Source: Saprospiraceae bacterium (GTDB lineage Bacteria; Bacteroidota; Bacteroidia; Chitinophagales; Saprospiraceae). Taken from it: DNA of 64,000 bases. The notes under the pieces were generated by a model. It had not been told where the DNA came from, did no database searches, and saw only the letters and a list, made by a program, of their open reading frames with translations. Each line of letters opens with the position of its first letter. The first letter of the stretch is position 1. Location: positions 1 to 64,000 of the forward strand of contig JADLHT010000005.1 of NCBI GenBank assembly GCA_020848695.1, read 5' to 3'. Position numbers and translations under genes: made by a program. Shown piece after piece: positions 28,749 through 37,666 of the stretch.

Positions 28749-29222
28749 ATGAGTGGAATTAATTATCTTACACAGGAGGGATATGATCATTTGAAACATG
28801 AATTGGATCACTTGAAGACAAACGGACGTCAGGATGCCGCAAAAGCAATTGCAGAGGCAAGAGAAAAAGGAGATCTCTCTGAAAATGCAGAGTATCATGC
28901 TGCAAAGGATGCTCAAGGCATGCTTGAAATGAAAATCAATGACCTTGAGAAAAAACTGATGAATGTAAGAATCATTGATGAGAGTACAATTGATACTTCG
29001 CAGGTTGTATTATTGGCGAGTGTTAAACTGCTCAATCATAAGACGAAGAAAGAACTTAATTATAAAATTGTTTCAGAAGCTGAGGCTGATTTGAAAGTCG
29101 GAAAAATTTCAGTTAATTCACCAATTGGACATGGTCTGTTAGGTAAGAAAGTTGGTGAGAAAGCAGAAATTAAAACACCTGCCGGTAACTTGATTTTTGA
29201 AGTTTTGGAAATTTCACATTAA
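28749..29222 (+). CDS. greA: Transcription elongation factor GreA
   Basis: A 157-aa factor that rescues backtracked RNA polymerase by stimulating transcript cleavage. The N-terminal coiled coil carries the acidic tip 'EKGDLSENAEYHAAKD' (about residues 37-52), whose Asp/Glu reach the polymerase active site. The C-terminal FKBP-like domain contains 'NSPIGHGLLGKKVGEKAEI'. The stop overlaps the HIT gene start by one base, so the two are co-transcribed. A tandem repeat lies just upstream. Confidence 0.96.
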   Translation: MSGINYLTQEGYDHLKHELDHLKTNGRQDAAKAIAEAREKGDLSENAEYHAAKDAQGMLEMKINDLEKKLMNVRIIDESTIDTSQVVLLASVKLLNHKTKKELNYKIVSEAEADLKVGKISVNSPIGHGLLGKKVGEKAEIKTPAGNLIFEVLEISH

Positions 29223-29629
29223 TGAGTAGTATTTTTACTAAAATTATTAATGGGGAAATTCCATCCTTTAAGGTTGCAGAATCAGATCTGTTTTATGCTT
29301 TTCTTGACATACGGCCTTTAGCAAAAGGACATACTTTAGTAGTTCCCAAAAAAGAAATTGATTACTTTTTTGACATCGGGGATGAAGAACTCAAAAACAT
29401 GATTATTTTTTCTAAAAGACTGGCAATATGTATTCAGGAAGTTATTCCTTGTAATCGAGTCGGCATGGCTGTACTAGGATTGGAAGTTCCTCACGCTCAC
29501 GTTCATTTGGTGCCTCTAAATTCCATTGATGATTTAAATTTTAGCAATCCCAAACTGGATTTGAATCAGGAAGAAATGATTGAGATCGCTCAATCAATAT
29601 ATAAATCATTTATTAAACAAACACATTAA
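29222..29629 (+). CDS. HIT-family nucleotide-binding hydrolase
   Basis: A 135-aa histidine-triad protein that probably cleaves nucleoside phosphoramidates or dinucleoside polyphosphates. It has '[15 protein letters not shown]' at the start, '[10 protein letters not shown]' and the triad '[11 protein letters not shown]', where the central His of H-A-H-V-H is the nucleophile. It is translationally coupled to greA and converges with parE; the two stop codons overlap in the same TTAA (29626-29629). Confidence 0.92.
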   Translation: MSSIFTKIINGEIPSFKVAESDLFYAFLDIRPLAKGHTLVVPKKEIDYFFDIGDEELKNMIIFSKRLAICIQEVIPCNRVGMAVLGLEVPHAHVHLVPLNSIDDLNFSNPKLDLNQEEMIEIAQSIYKSFIKQTH

Positions 29630-31503
29630 GCGTCAATAACTTCTGGTTCAGGTTTGAGTTTTTCTAGATCAGCTCTCAAATTCTCAATAATAAAATCTTG
29701 TCTGTCAGGAGTATTCTTTCCCATGTAATATTCAAGAATATTTTCTATATGAGAATCCTGGTCTATAACCACGGGTTCAAGTCGAATATTTTCTCCGATA
29801 AATCCTGCAAATTCATCCGGTGAAATTTCTCCTAAACCTTTAAATCTGGTAATTTCTGCTTTACCTTTTAATGATTTTACGGCTTCTTGTTTTTCTTTTT
29901 CAGAGTAGCAATAGTGTGTTACACTTTTATCTCTAACACGAAATAACGGAGTATCCAAGATATAGAGATGCCCGTTTCGAACCAAATCAGGGAAAAATTG
30001 TAAAAAGAATGTAAGTAATAAAAGTCTAATATGCATACCATCAACATCAGCGTCTGTAGAAACAACTACCTTATTGAAACGAAGATTTTCAATGCCATCT
30101 TCAATATCCAAAGCATGTTGAAGTAGATTTAACTCTTCGTTTTCATAAACAATTTTTTTACTCAGTCCAAAGCAATTCAAAGGTTTTCCACGCAGTGAAA
30201 ATACAGCCTGTGTATCAACATTTCTGGATTTTGTAATTGAACCGGAAGCAGAATCTCCTTCTGTAATAAAGATCATGGTATTGTTCTTGATATCTTCTTT
30301 TAGTTTAGAATCCGAAAGGTGATATCTGCAGTCTCGCAATTTCTTGTTGTGCAAGTTGGCTTTCTTTGCTCTTTGATTGGCAAGTTTTTTAATTCCTGCA
30401 ATTTCTTTTCTCTCTCTTTCTGATTGCAGAATTTTACCTAATAATTCTTTCGCTTGATCAGGATTTTTATGAAGGTGTAGGTCTAATTCTTTGCACACAA
30501 AATCAAAAACAAATGATCTTAAAGAAGTACCTTCAGGGGATATTGTAGTTGAACCTAATTTAGTCTTGGTCTGAGATTCAAAAACGGGTTCTTCAATTCG
30601 AACGGCGATAGCACCAATAATGCTGGTGTGTATGTCCTTAACATCAAAGTCTTTCTTATAAAAATCTCGTATGGTTTTGACTATGGCTTCTCTGTAATAA
30701 TTAAGATGCGTTCCACCCTGTGAAGTGTACTGGCCATTGACAAAACTATAATATTGTTCACCATATTGCTGACCATGCGTAAGCACGATTTCGATGTCTT
30801 CACCTTTCAGATGAATTATTGGATAAATTAAGGACTCACCGTCTGTCCTTCTTTCCAGCATATCCCTTAATCCGTTTTTTGAGAAATATGTTTTACCATT
30901 AAGGTGAATTTTTAATCCTGAATTTAAATATGCGTAATGCCAGATTCTGCTTTCAACAAATTCATGCATAAATCTGAATTTTGAAAAAACTTTGTCATCT
31001 GGAATAAATTCTATTAATGTTCCATTTTCATCCTTCGTATCCGACAATTTGAAATCTTTAAGAATAGAACCACGATTAAATTCTGCTATTTTTGTTTTTC
31101 CATCACGAATCGATTGAACCTTGAAGTAAGAAGAAAGTGCATTCACTGCTTTTGTTCCAACACCGTTAAGACCTACGGATTTTTTAAATGCTTTAGAATC
31201 ATATTTTCCTCCGGTATTAATTTGAGATACACATTCGATCACTTTTCCGAGAGGGATTCCTCTACCATAATCTCTTACTTTTACTCTGCCATCGTGAATA
31301 TCAATTTCAATTTCTTTGCCATAACCCATTACAAATTCATCAATGCAGTTGTCAATTACTTCTTTCAGTAAGATATAAATTCCATCATCTACGCTGGTTC
31401 CATCTCCCAATTTGCCAATATACATTCCCGGACGAAGACGAATATGTTCTTTCCAGTCAAGCGATTTAATATTTTCTTCAGTGTAGTTATGTACTTGAGT
31501 CAT
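29626..31503 (-). CDS. parE: DNA topoisomerase IV subunit B
   Basis: A 625-aa type II topoisomerase ATPase subunit that decatenates chromosomes with ParC. GHKL ATPase motifs: '[12 protein letters not shown]' (catalytic Glu, Mg-binding Asn), '[11 protein letters not shown]' and '[13 protein letters not shown]'. The TOPRIM part has '[10 protein letters not shown]' and '[12 protein letters not shown]'. The length and the absence of a long C-terminal insertion fit ParE rather than GyrB. A TATATTTG box (complement of 31521-31528) lies 17 nt before the ATG. No parC is adjacent in the window. Confidence 0.9.
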   Translation of the reverse strand: MTQVHNYTEENIKSLDWKEHIRLRPGMYIGKLGDGTSVDDGIYILLKEVIDNCIDEFVMGYGKEIEIDIHDGRVKVRDYGRGIPLGKVIECVSQINTGGKYDSKAFKKSVGLNGVGTKAVNALSSYFKVQSIRDGKTKIAEFNRGSILKDFKLSDTKDENGTLIEFIPDDKVFSKFRFMHEFVESRIWHYAYLNSGLKIHLNGKTYFSKNGLRDMLERRTDGESLIYPIIHLKGEDIEIVLTHGQQYGEQYYSFVNGQYTSQGGTHLNYYREAIVKTIRDFYKKDFDVKDIHTSIIGAIAVRIEEPVFESQTKTKLGSTTISPEGTSLRSFVFDFVCKELDLHLHKNPDQAKELLGKILQSERERKEIAGIKKLANQRAKKANLHNKKLRDCRYHLSDSKLKEDIKNNTMIFITEGDSASGSITKSRNVDTQAVFSLRGKPLNCFGLSKKIVYENEELNLLQHALDIEDGIENLRFNKVVVSTDADVDGMHIRLLLLTFFLQFFPDLVRNGHLYILDTPLFRVRDKSVTHYCYSEKEKQEAVKSLKGKAEITRFKGLGEISPDEFAGFIGENIRLEPVVIDQDSHIENILEYYMGKNTPDRQDFIIENLRADLEKLKPEPEVIDA

Positions 31504-31520
31504 GGCAGATTATAAGAGTG

Positions 31521-31528
31521 CAAATATA
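31521..31528 (-). promoter_or_regulatory. -7 box (TATATTTG) of parE
   Basis: An exact TAnnTTTG on the minus strand, 17 nt upstream of the ATG at 31503. Confidence 0.5.
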
Positions 31529-31616
31529 CATATTATGAATAAATATAATTTGTAAAAAAATTTTAGTAATAGGGTTGTCAAATTGAAATCAACGGAATAT
31601 TATACTTTGAGTTGAG

Positions 31617-31624
31617 TATATTTG
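31617..31624 (+). promoter_or_regulatory. -7 box (TATATTTG) of folB
   Basis: An exact TAnnTTTG overlapping the in-frame TTG at 31622. It therefore argues for the ATG at 31640, 15 nt further on, as the folB start. Confidence 0.5.
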
Positions 31625-31639
31625 CAAACTTTCTCTGAT

Positions 31640-31999
31640 ATGACTATTTCTCCAGTTACTATTAATATCCATAATTTAGAGGTATTTGCTAAGCATGGAT
31701 TTTTTGACAAAGAAAGAAAGTTGTATCAGCGATTTGTTTTGAATATTGAAATTTGTTATCATCCGTCTGACGAAGTAAGGCATTTGGAGGATTGTGTTGA
31801 CTATGAGCATCTGGTTAAAATTATTGAAGAGGTAATGAAAGAACCTGTAATGTTGCTTGAAACACTAAGCGATAAATTGAATGTAACCATATTAAACGCC
31901 GATCAAAGAATATTTTTCAGTAAAGTTTCAATATCTAAATTTCCTCTAATCGGAAAACAATTCAGTAACATTCAAGTTATTAGAGCGCTTGAGAGATAA
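31640..31999 (+). CDS. folB: Dihydroneopterin aldolase
   Basis: A 119-aa folate-pathway enzyme that converts 7,8-dihydroneopterin to 6-hydroxymethyl-dihydropterin and glycolaldehyde. Family features: 'INIHNLEVFAKHGFFDKERK' (substrate-loop Glu), 'DCVDYEHLVKIIEE' and the C-terminal catalytic Lys in 'VSISKFPLIG'. The ATG at 31640 is preferred to the in-frame TTG at 31622 because of the promoter box. It is the only folate gene here. Confidence 0.9.
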   Translation: MTISPVTINIHNLEVFAKHGFFDKERKLYQRFVLNIEICYHPSDEVRHLEDCVDYEHLVKIIEEVMKEPVMLLETLSDKLNVTILNADQRIFFSKVSISKFPLIGKQFSNIQVIRALER

Positions 32000-32033
32000 A
32001 TTAATTACTTCTAAATAAAGCTACTTATTTCAA

Positions 32034-35000
32034 ATGAAAAAACTAATCATCTTTCTATTACCATTTTCAATGATTGCCCAATCTGAATTTGTTGAAATCG
32101 TTCGAGGGAACGAAGAAGTTTCTAAATCCAGCTTTAGGATAGTCGATGATTATTCGGTAAGTGCTATGGATTTTTTTATTAATCATTCGGATGCTTTTGG
32201 ATTATTGGAGCATAGTTCAATGAAACTGACCCGTATAAATTCTGAAAACAATGGGTTGAAACATTATCGCTTTAAGCAATATTATAAAGATATCGAAGTC
32301 TATGGAGCGGACTATATTCTTCACGAAAAAAATAATCAGCTGTTGAATGGTAATGGTCTTATTTTTTCAATTGACAAAATGAGTGTTGATTCAAAGATTA
32401 GAGAAGATGAATTATTGAGCTATTGTTTAAATGAGCTTAGTTTAAGTAAAGAAGAGTTAACAATACATAGCAATAAACTGGTGATTATCAACAGGAATTA
32501 CCCTTCCTCAGACGGAGAACTAATTCTTGCTTATGTAGTGGAATTGCATATTTCGAAAGGAAATTCAGACGACAGGAAATTAATTATTGATGCAAAGTCC
32601 GGTGAGTTGATCTTAAACTTTAGCATTCTTACAAATTGTTTTACAGATAAAGGGAAAGTTGAAACTTTATATCATAAAGAACACGATATTGACGCAGAAA
32701 AGATTGATTCTAACTACGTAACACATGATTATTCGCGAGGAGGTGGAATTTATGTAAGCAATAATAGAAATGAAGTTTACAAGGATACCGATAATCATTG
32801 GGAAAAAGGAACAGAAGATTTCAAGCATGGAGTTCATGATCTATTTTGGGGATTGCAGAAAACTTATGATTATTACAAGAATAGATTTGGAAGACAGGGA
32901 GCAGATGATCAAAAACTTCCAATTAAAGCCTTTTTGTTAGATGATCAAAAATGGGTTAATGCGACTTGGTCTCAAACCTTGTTGCAACTAAATTTTGGAA
33001 TAGGCGATAATGCAAATTTTTCTCCATTGACAAGTTTAGACGTCGTTGGTCATGAGTTTACTCACGGTGTTACTCAATTTTCAGCAGGACTCGAATATCT
33101 TTATGAAGCTGGAGCTATGAATGAAGCATTTAGTGATATTATCGGAAAGGCGATCGAGCATGAATTTGATCAGGACAGTTTTAGTTGGTATATGGGAGGT
33201 CGATTTGCCAAAACAAAAGCCCTTGCATTCAGGAGTATGGAAAATCCAAATGCCTATCAGTGTCCAAAATATTATAAAGGAATACAATGGAAAACAGGCT
33301 CAGCAGATAATGGAGGTGTACACTATAACAGCGGTGTTTTAAACTATTGGTTCTATCTATTATGCACAGGAAAAGATACTGTAAATGAGGCAAAAATTAA
33401 ATATTCAGTAAGAAAGTTAGGGATTGATTCTGCAAGCTTATTTGCATATACTTTATTGAATAATTATCTGGGAAAAACTTCAACTTATTATGATGCTAGA
33501 GAAGCCTCACTGTTGTTGGCTTCTAACTGGTGGGGATCCTGTAGTGAGGATTATTTAAATATTTCAGAAGCATGGAAAGCCGTTGGAGTAGGAACCAGTG
33601 TATTAGACAATGATATTCAACTGATTAATATTAATTCAATTCCTTCCGCTTGTAAAGATGGCAATTATACAATCGCTTCCAGAATAAATAATTTAAGTTG
33701 TTCAAAAGAAATTCCTTCCGGCTCACAGATTATTCTGTATTATAAATTTGATACTTTTCCGACTTATTCAGAGACATTCAATCTTACGACAGCACTGAGT
33801 CCTAATAGCCATCAAGATTATTATTTTAAGGTAAATCCTAAAATTGTAAAAGCAGGACAATCAAGACTTACAGTCTGGATGGAATCCATGTTTGATTCAG
33901 ATACAGCTAATAACAGATATTCTTTTCTGATTAATAAAATCAGTACATCAACAGATCATGATTTTAGAATAAATACATTTAATGTTATAGGTGCGATCTG
34001 TCCAGGCAGTGAAACACCTTTTAAAGCAAGTGCCAACTGTACCTACAATGGTTGTACTGTAATTCCACCCGGAAATGTTTTAAAACTATTGCTTGAATTT
34101 AATGATTCAATAAGCACACATGAATTTATTACAAAAACTTCAACCTATCCGCAGGGAAGTATATTCATTAATGATATTCCTATTCCAAGAAGTTTTTTAG
34201 GGATTAAGAAGGTTAAAGTTTCATTGGTGTGGCCAAAAGATACTGTATTCACAAACAACAGTGTGAATTCTCAGATCATAATGGTAGATTACAGATTCCA
34301 GAATGAAATCGAAAGATTTGACAATTTCAGGTATGACTCTATCAAATTGGCGATTAGATCAGATTCATTTAATACTTCTGGAATTTTGCGAATTGATGAA
34401 TTTGATTCTGATGCTTTGAGCATAACAGGCGGAACTGTTTTGAGACCTAATGGATCTTTCATTCCATTCAATGAATCAGATCCTAATTCCATGTTTAACA
34501 GGAATACAAAATATACTACGGAAGTATTTATTTGTGCGGACGTTAGTAATATATCAAATCCAATGCTAGAGTTTGATCTGGGCCAGCGTATCGGAACGTT
34601 TAAATACGATTCGGTTAATCTTCGGTTACCAAGCTCACCGGCAAGTACTAGAATTAATTATTACAATTCGAAAAATGAGTTAATTGATCAACTTTTTATT
34701 TTTGAAGGATTAAAAAATCTGACTAAAGTACATCATGCCTATCCGATACCATTAAGTACACATTATATTGAAATTACACATCTTGTTTTGAACGGAGGAT
34801 TAGATTCTGTTGGTTTTCCGGATCAGAATGGTGATCTTGTAATAATGGATAATATCGTTATAACCGGGCTAACTTCAGTTCAGAATCAACGTAATGGAAT
34901 AAATGAAATTATTTTATATCCTAATCCTTCACAAGCTTGGGTAAATGTAAGATGTACCAATCCACAAGATAAGATATTGAAATTTAAATTATATAATTCA

Positions 35001-35141
35001 TTGGGGCAGGTGTTGTATGAAGTAGATAGAATTGAGCAGGAATCTTCCAGAATTTTTGTAAACGATCCAGGAAACTATTATCTCGAAGTATTCACTTCTA
35101 GTTCAGAAGTGATAAGAAAATGCTTTAATATTATTAAATAG
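32034..35141 (+). CDS. M4-family (thermolysin-like) secreted metalloprotease, T9SS-sorted
   Basis: A 1035-aa exported zinc protease. A short signal peptide ('LIIFLLPFSMIAQ') is followed by an FTP/PepSY-type propeptide (about 25-200). The catalytic domain has 'VVGHEFTHGVTQF' (HExxH near residues 339-343), the third zinc ligand in 'GAMNEAFSDIIG' and the His of 'NGGVHYNSGVLNYWF'. After the catalytic part come two or three beta-sandwich, CARDB-like modules (about 535-940). A T9SS sorting domain ends the protein ('IILYPNPSQAWVNVRC', 'GNYYLEVFTSS'). It is likely cell-surface or released and used for protein breakdown. It follows folB by 34 bp. Confidence 0.92.
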   Translation: MKKLIIFLLPFSMIAQSEFVEIVRGNEEVSKSSFRIVDDYSVSAMDFFINHSDAFGLLEHSSMKLTRINSENNGLKHYRFKQYYKDIEVYGADYILHEKNNQLLNGNGLIFSIDKMSVDSKIREDELLSYCLNELSLSKEELTIHSNKLVIINRNYPSSDGELILAYVVELHISKGNSDDRKLIIDAKSGELILNFSILTNCFTDKGKVETLYHKEHDIDAEKIDSNYVTHDYSRGGGIYVSNNRNEVYKDTDNHWEKGTEDFKHGVHDLFWGLQKTYDYYKNRFGRQGADDQKLPIKAFLLDDQKWVNATWSQTLLQLNFGIGDNANFSPLTSLDVVGHEFTHGVTQFSAGLEYLYEAGAMNEAFSDIIGKAIEHEFDQDSFSWYMGGRFAKTKALAFRSMENPNAYQCPKYYKGIQWKTGSADNGGVHYNSGVLNYWFYLLCTGKDTVNEAKIKYSVRKLGIDSASLFAYTLLNNYLGKTSTYYDAREASLLLASNWWGSCSEDYLNISEAWKAVGVGTSVLDNDIQLININSIPSACKDGNYTIASRINNLSCSKEIPSGSQIILYYKFDTFPTYSETFNLTTALSPNSHQDYYFKVNPKIVKAGQSRLTVWMESMFDSDTANNRYSFLINKISTSTDHDFRINTFNVIGAICPGSETPFKASANCTYNGCTVIPPGNVLKLLLEFNDSISTHEFITKTSTYPQGSIFINDIPIPRSFLGIKKVKVSLVWPKDTVFTNNSVNSQIIMVDYRFQNEIERFDNFRYDSIKLAIRSDSFNTSGILRIDEFDSDALSITGGTVLRPNGSFIPFNESDPNSMFNRNTKYTTEVFICADVSNISNPMLEFDLGQRIGTFKYDSVNLRLPSSPASTRINYYNSKNELIDQLFIFEGLKNLTKVHHAYPIPLSTHYIEITHLVLNGGLDSVGFPDQNGDLVIMDNIVITGLTSVQNQRNGINEIILYPNPSQAWVNVRCTNPQDKILKFKLYNSLGQVLYEVDRIEQESSRIFVNDPGNYYLEVFTSSSEVIRKCFNIIK

Positions 35142-35330
35142 ATAGGTCAAGAGAATTTTTAAAAAACGCCAACGAATAAACTTTGATTATTTATTCCAGT
35201 TTTGGAATGAAACATTAGGGTTTTAGGATATTTATAATTCCCGGGCTAGCTTGCAGTAACTCGGGTGAAAAGAATTTTCATTTCTTAGTATTAATTTTGT
35301 TATTACTATACGGAGCAAAGACAAATTTCA
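35142..35330. other. Intergenic upstream half, no gene seen
   Basis: Sequence after the protease gene and before the glucosaminidase control region. It holds a weak GC-rich imperfect hairpin around 35240-35270 (CCCG...CGGG) without a T-tract, and no coding frame. Confidence 0.4.
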
Positions 35331-35364
35331 ATAACGAATTCAGATATTGGTTGGAATTCGATAT
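35331..35364. promoter_or_regulatory. Inverted repeat, possible enhancer site for the glucosaminidase gene
   Basis: The arms are ATAACGAATTC (35331-35341) and GAATTCGATAT (35354-35364), complementary at 10 of 11 positions around a 12-nt spacer. The centre lies ~124 bp before the start predicted from the -24/-12 element, a normal distance for a sigma-54 activator site. No binding protein is known. Confidence 0.45.
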
Positions 35365-35445
35365 AACACATTAAATAATATTTTATAGTATAATATTAAG
35401 ATAATCAATAGATTATAATATAAATTAAGATCATATTAAAAAAAA

Positions 35446-35461
35446 TGGTATAGTTTTTGCA
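35446..35461 (+). promoter_or_regulatory. Candidate sigma-54 (-24/-12) promoter
   Basis: TGG at 35446-35448 and TTGCA at 35457-35461, with exactly 10 bases between GG and GC, matching the TGGCAC-N5-TTGCA layout. A transcript would start near 35472, 15 nt before the ATG at 35487. No TAnnTTTG box is present in this region. Confidence 0.55.
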
Positions 35462-35486
35462 TTAATTCTAACTTTAAGTAGTTTTT

Positions 35487-36230
35487 ATGCATTCTTACCT
35501 CCTCAAAACAGTCCTAATACTAGTTTGTCTTGCTTCTGTAGCCAGTAAACCCATGAAACCGGAAGAAGGTTATATTGAGCAATACAAAGCAATAGCGATT
35601 CGTGAAATGAATCGAACCGGAATTCCTGCTTCTATAAAAATGGCTCAGGGTATAATGGAGTCTATGTCCGGCAGATCAGAATTAGCCGTTAATGCCAATA
35701 ATCATTTTGGTATAAAGTGTAAACCCGGATGGGATGGAGATACTTATCAATACAAGGATGATGACTTTGATGTGAAAGGAGAATTGGTACATTCTTGTTT
35801 TAGAAAATATTCGGCGGCTGAACAATCATATTTGGATCATAGTGAGTTTTTATTAAACAGAAAGCGATACAAAGTGCTCTTTGAATATGGTAAAACCGAT
35901 TATGTATCATGGGCAAAAGGACTTCAGGCTTGTGGTTATGCAACAGACCCTAATTATGCAATTAAATTGATTGAGGCTATTGAGCGTTACAAGCTTTATA
36001 GGTTTGATCAGGAAAATGAATTGGATAGTAGTGTTTCAAAAAAAGTTATTTCTGAAACAAAGTATCTATTGCCCAAAAGGCCTGTAGAAACTATTTTAAT
36101 AAAAAATCAGAATAGTAAATCAACCATGATTGAGACTCATTCAAGGAACTATTCGTTAGAGCTGTCCAAAAAGAAAATCCAGAAAAAGAAACCCAATAAG
36201 ATTAGGAGAAAGTTGTCAAAAAAACATTGA
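35487..36230 (+). CDS. Secreted glucosaminidase-domain peptidoglycan hydrolase
   Basis: A 247-aa protein with a signal peptide ('LLKTVLILVCLASVAS', cleaved near residue 20) and a mannosyl-glycoprotein endo-beta-N-acetylglucosaminidase-like domain (about 30-170). Motifs: 'IPASIKMAQGIMESMSGRSELA' with the catalytic Glu, 'NNHFGIKC', 'FRKYSAAEQSYLDHSEFL' and 'AKGLQACGYATDPNYA'. The tail is very basic ('SKKKIQKKKPNKIRRKLSKKH' region). Many Bacteroidota relatives carry LysM repeats there; none is seen here, so the basic tail may bind the wall or DNA. It has the best sigma-54 promoter candidate in the window. Confidence 0.88.
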   Translation: MHSYLLKTVLILVCLASVASKPMKPEEGYIEQYKAIAIREMNRTGIPASIKMAQGIMESMSGRSELAVNANNHFGIKCKPGWDGDTYQYKDDDFDVKGELVHSCFRKYSAAEQSYLDHSEFLLNRKRYKVLFEYGKTDYVSWAKGLQACGYATDPNYAIKLIEAIERYKLYRFDQENELDSSVSKKVISETKYLLPKRPVETILIKNQNSKSTMIETHSRNYSLELSKKKIQKKKPNKIRRKLSKKH

Positions 36231-36265
36231 CAAATATTTAAGAATTTTATATATAAGATTTGTTT

Positions 36266-36273
36266 TATCTTTG
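36266..36273 (+). promoter_or_regulatory. Orphan -7 box (TATCTTTG)
   Basis: An exact TAnnTTTG element on the plus strand, 36 bp after the glucosaminidase stop. The next plus-strand gene is 1.4 kb away; what follows is a GC-richer stretch and then the 3' end of pdxA on the other strand. Confidence 0.45.
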
Positions 36274-36277
36274 TACC

Positions 36278-36351
36278 GCCAAGGTTGTCGGGGTCGAAGT
36301 AAACCAATCTCAAACCGAGACGAATGATGATAGAGTGATACCAACCTACTC
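36278..36351 (+). ncRNA. Possible small RNA downstream of the orphan promoter
   Basis: This ~70-nt stretch is clearly more GC-rich than its surroundings. It can form AGGTTG (36282-36287) paired with CAACCT (36342-36347), enclosing TCTC-AAACC-GAGA (36308-36320). It has no start codon with a meaningful frame. Its 3' end overlaps the pdxA stop, so a longer transcript would be antisense to pdxA. I recognise no known RNA family, and the pairing is modest. Confidence 0.25.
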
Positions 36352-37404
36352 GCTCAATTCTTCTGACAGCTTTGGCTTTTTCTTTAAAATATCTTTTCTA
36401 GCTTCAGTATAGCCCCATCTTTCAAAAATGATATCCTTGGCTTTATAAATCGCCTGTAACATAGATTTTGGATCGGCTAAGTTTTGTCCGGCAATATCAA
36501 AAGCTGTACCGTGATCCGGTGAAGTCCGTACAAAACCAAGCCCTGCTGTATAATTAATACCTGAGTTAAAGCATAAGGTTTTGAATCCGGTTAGTCCCTG
36601 ATCGTGATACATTGAGAGAATTCCATCAAATTTTGAGATTAATCTTGAACCAAAAAAACTATCTGCTGGATAGGGCCCACTTACAAACTTTCCGTTTTTC
36701 TTACATTCTATAATTGCAGGTCTTATTATTTCTTCTTCTTCAGAACCTAACATTCCTTCTTCTCCTGCATGAGGATTCAATCCCAAAACAGCAATATTCG
36801 GTTTTTCAATTCCGAAATCTCTGATTAAAGAATTTTCCAAAATGTTAATCTTGCTGATAATATTCTCCTTGGTTATGGTCGCCGCAACTTCTTTTAAAGG
36901 AATATGATCTGTGACCAATCCTACTTTTAGTTTATCGTGCACAAGCATCATTAAGCAATCCGATACCCCTGATTTTTCTTTTAAATAGGTAGTATGCCCA
37001 AGATGTTTAAATCCGGCCATTTTCATGGAATGTTTATGAATTGGACCGGTAACCATTGCATCAATCTCATTATTGAGTAAATCTTCAATAGCATAATCTA
37101 AGGCAAGTTGAGCGTATTTGCCACCATCGGGACTTGGTCTTCCCAAATTAATATTCACATTATCGTTCCAACAATTAACGAGATTTATTCTGTTGTTTTT
37201 TGGTTTTTCACCATTATTAAGAACGTAAATAGAAAGATTTGCCAGATTAACTATGTTTTTATGGTAAGAAGTAACCTTTATATTACCATAAATAATAGGA
37301 ATTACGTATTGCAGAAGTGATTCGTTATTCAATGCTTTTAATATAACTTCAAGACTAATACTGTTAATATCTCCTGTTGTAATTCCAATTTTAACTTTTT
37401 CCAT
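36346..37404 (-). CDS. pdxA: 4-hydroxythreonine-4-phosphate dehydrogenase
   Basis: A 352-aa NAD-dependent enzyme of the DXP-dependent vitamin B6 route. It oxidises 4-phosphohydroxy-threonine before PdxJ closes the pyridoxine ring. Family features: 'VTGPIHKHSMKMAGFKHLGHTTYL' (substrate and metal His residues), 'LGLNPHAGEEG', 'GPYPADSFF' and 'MYHDQGLTGFKTLCF'. The N-terminal motif reads 'GITTGDINSISLEVI' where most members have GDP(A)GIGPE, a marked change. TATCTTTG (complement of 37413-37420) lies 8 nt before the ATG. No pdxJ is in the window. Confidence 0.93.
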   Translation of the reverse strand: MEKVKIGITTGDINSISLEVILKALNNESLLQYVIPIIYGNIKVTSYHKNIVNLANLSIYVLNNGEKPKNNRINLVNCWNDNVNINLGRPSPDGGKYAQLALDYAIEDLLNNEIDAMVTGPIHKHSMKMAGFKHLGHTTYLKEKSGVSDCLMMLVHDKLKVGLVTDHIPLKEVAATITKENIISKINILENSLIRDFGIEKPNIAVLGLNPHAGEEGMLGSEEEEIIRPAIIECKKNGKFVSGPYPADSFFGSRLISKFDGILSMYHDQGLTGFKTLCFNSGINYTAGLGFVRTSPDHGTAFDIAGQNLADPKSMLQAIYKAKDIIFERWGYTEARKDILKKKPKLSEELSE

Positions 37405-37412
37405 ATTGGAAG

Positions 37413-37420
37413 CAAAGATA
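37413..37420 (-). promoter_or_regulatory. -7 box (TATCTTTG) of pdxA
   Basis: An exact TAnnTTTG on the minus strand, 8 nt before the ATG, so the leader would be only a few bases. Confidence 0.5.
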
Positions 37421-37666
37421 GCTTACAATATTTGCTATTTCTATGGACTCTCGAAGGTTTTTTAAAGGTTAATAAATGCATATTGAAGGAAAGTTTTGAA
37501 TTATTTATGAAATATTGAAATAAAAAAGTATTTACTTTATTATAATTATTAAATCAAATATCAGGTACAAAAAGTTAAAGAAGTCTTTATATATTAGGGA
37601 TGAGATCGGCCAATGACGAAATCGATATTTTAGTATATTCGCAGCACATTTAATAAAATCGTTGAA

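Noticed and set aside
29755..29790. GGTTCAAGTCG and similar T-arm-like strings as tRNA genes
   Set aside because: They lie inside conserved coding regions (parE here; carB and the epimerase elsewhere) with no matching acceptor or anticodon arms.
36278..36351. GC-richer stretch as a tRNA, tmRNA piece or known riboswitch
   Set aside because: No cloverleaf, T-loop or riboswitch core could be drawn, so it is kept only as a weak ncRNA candidate.
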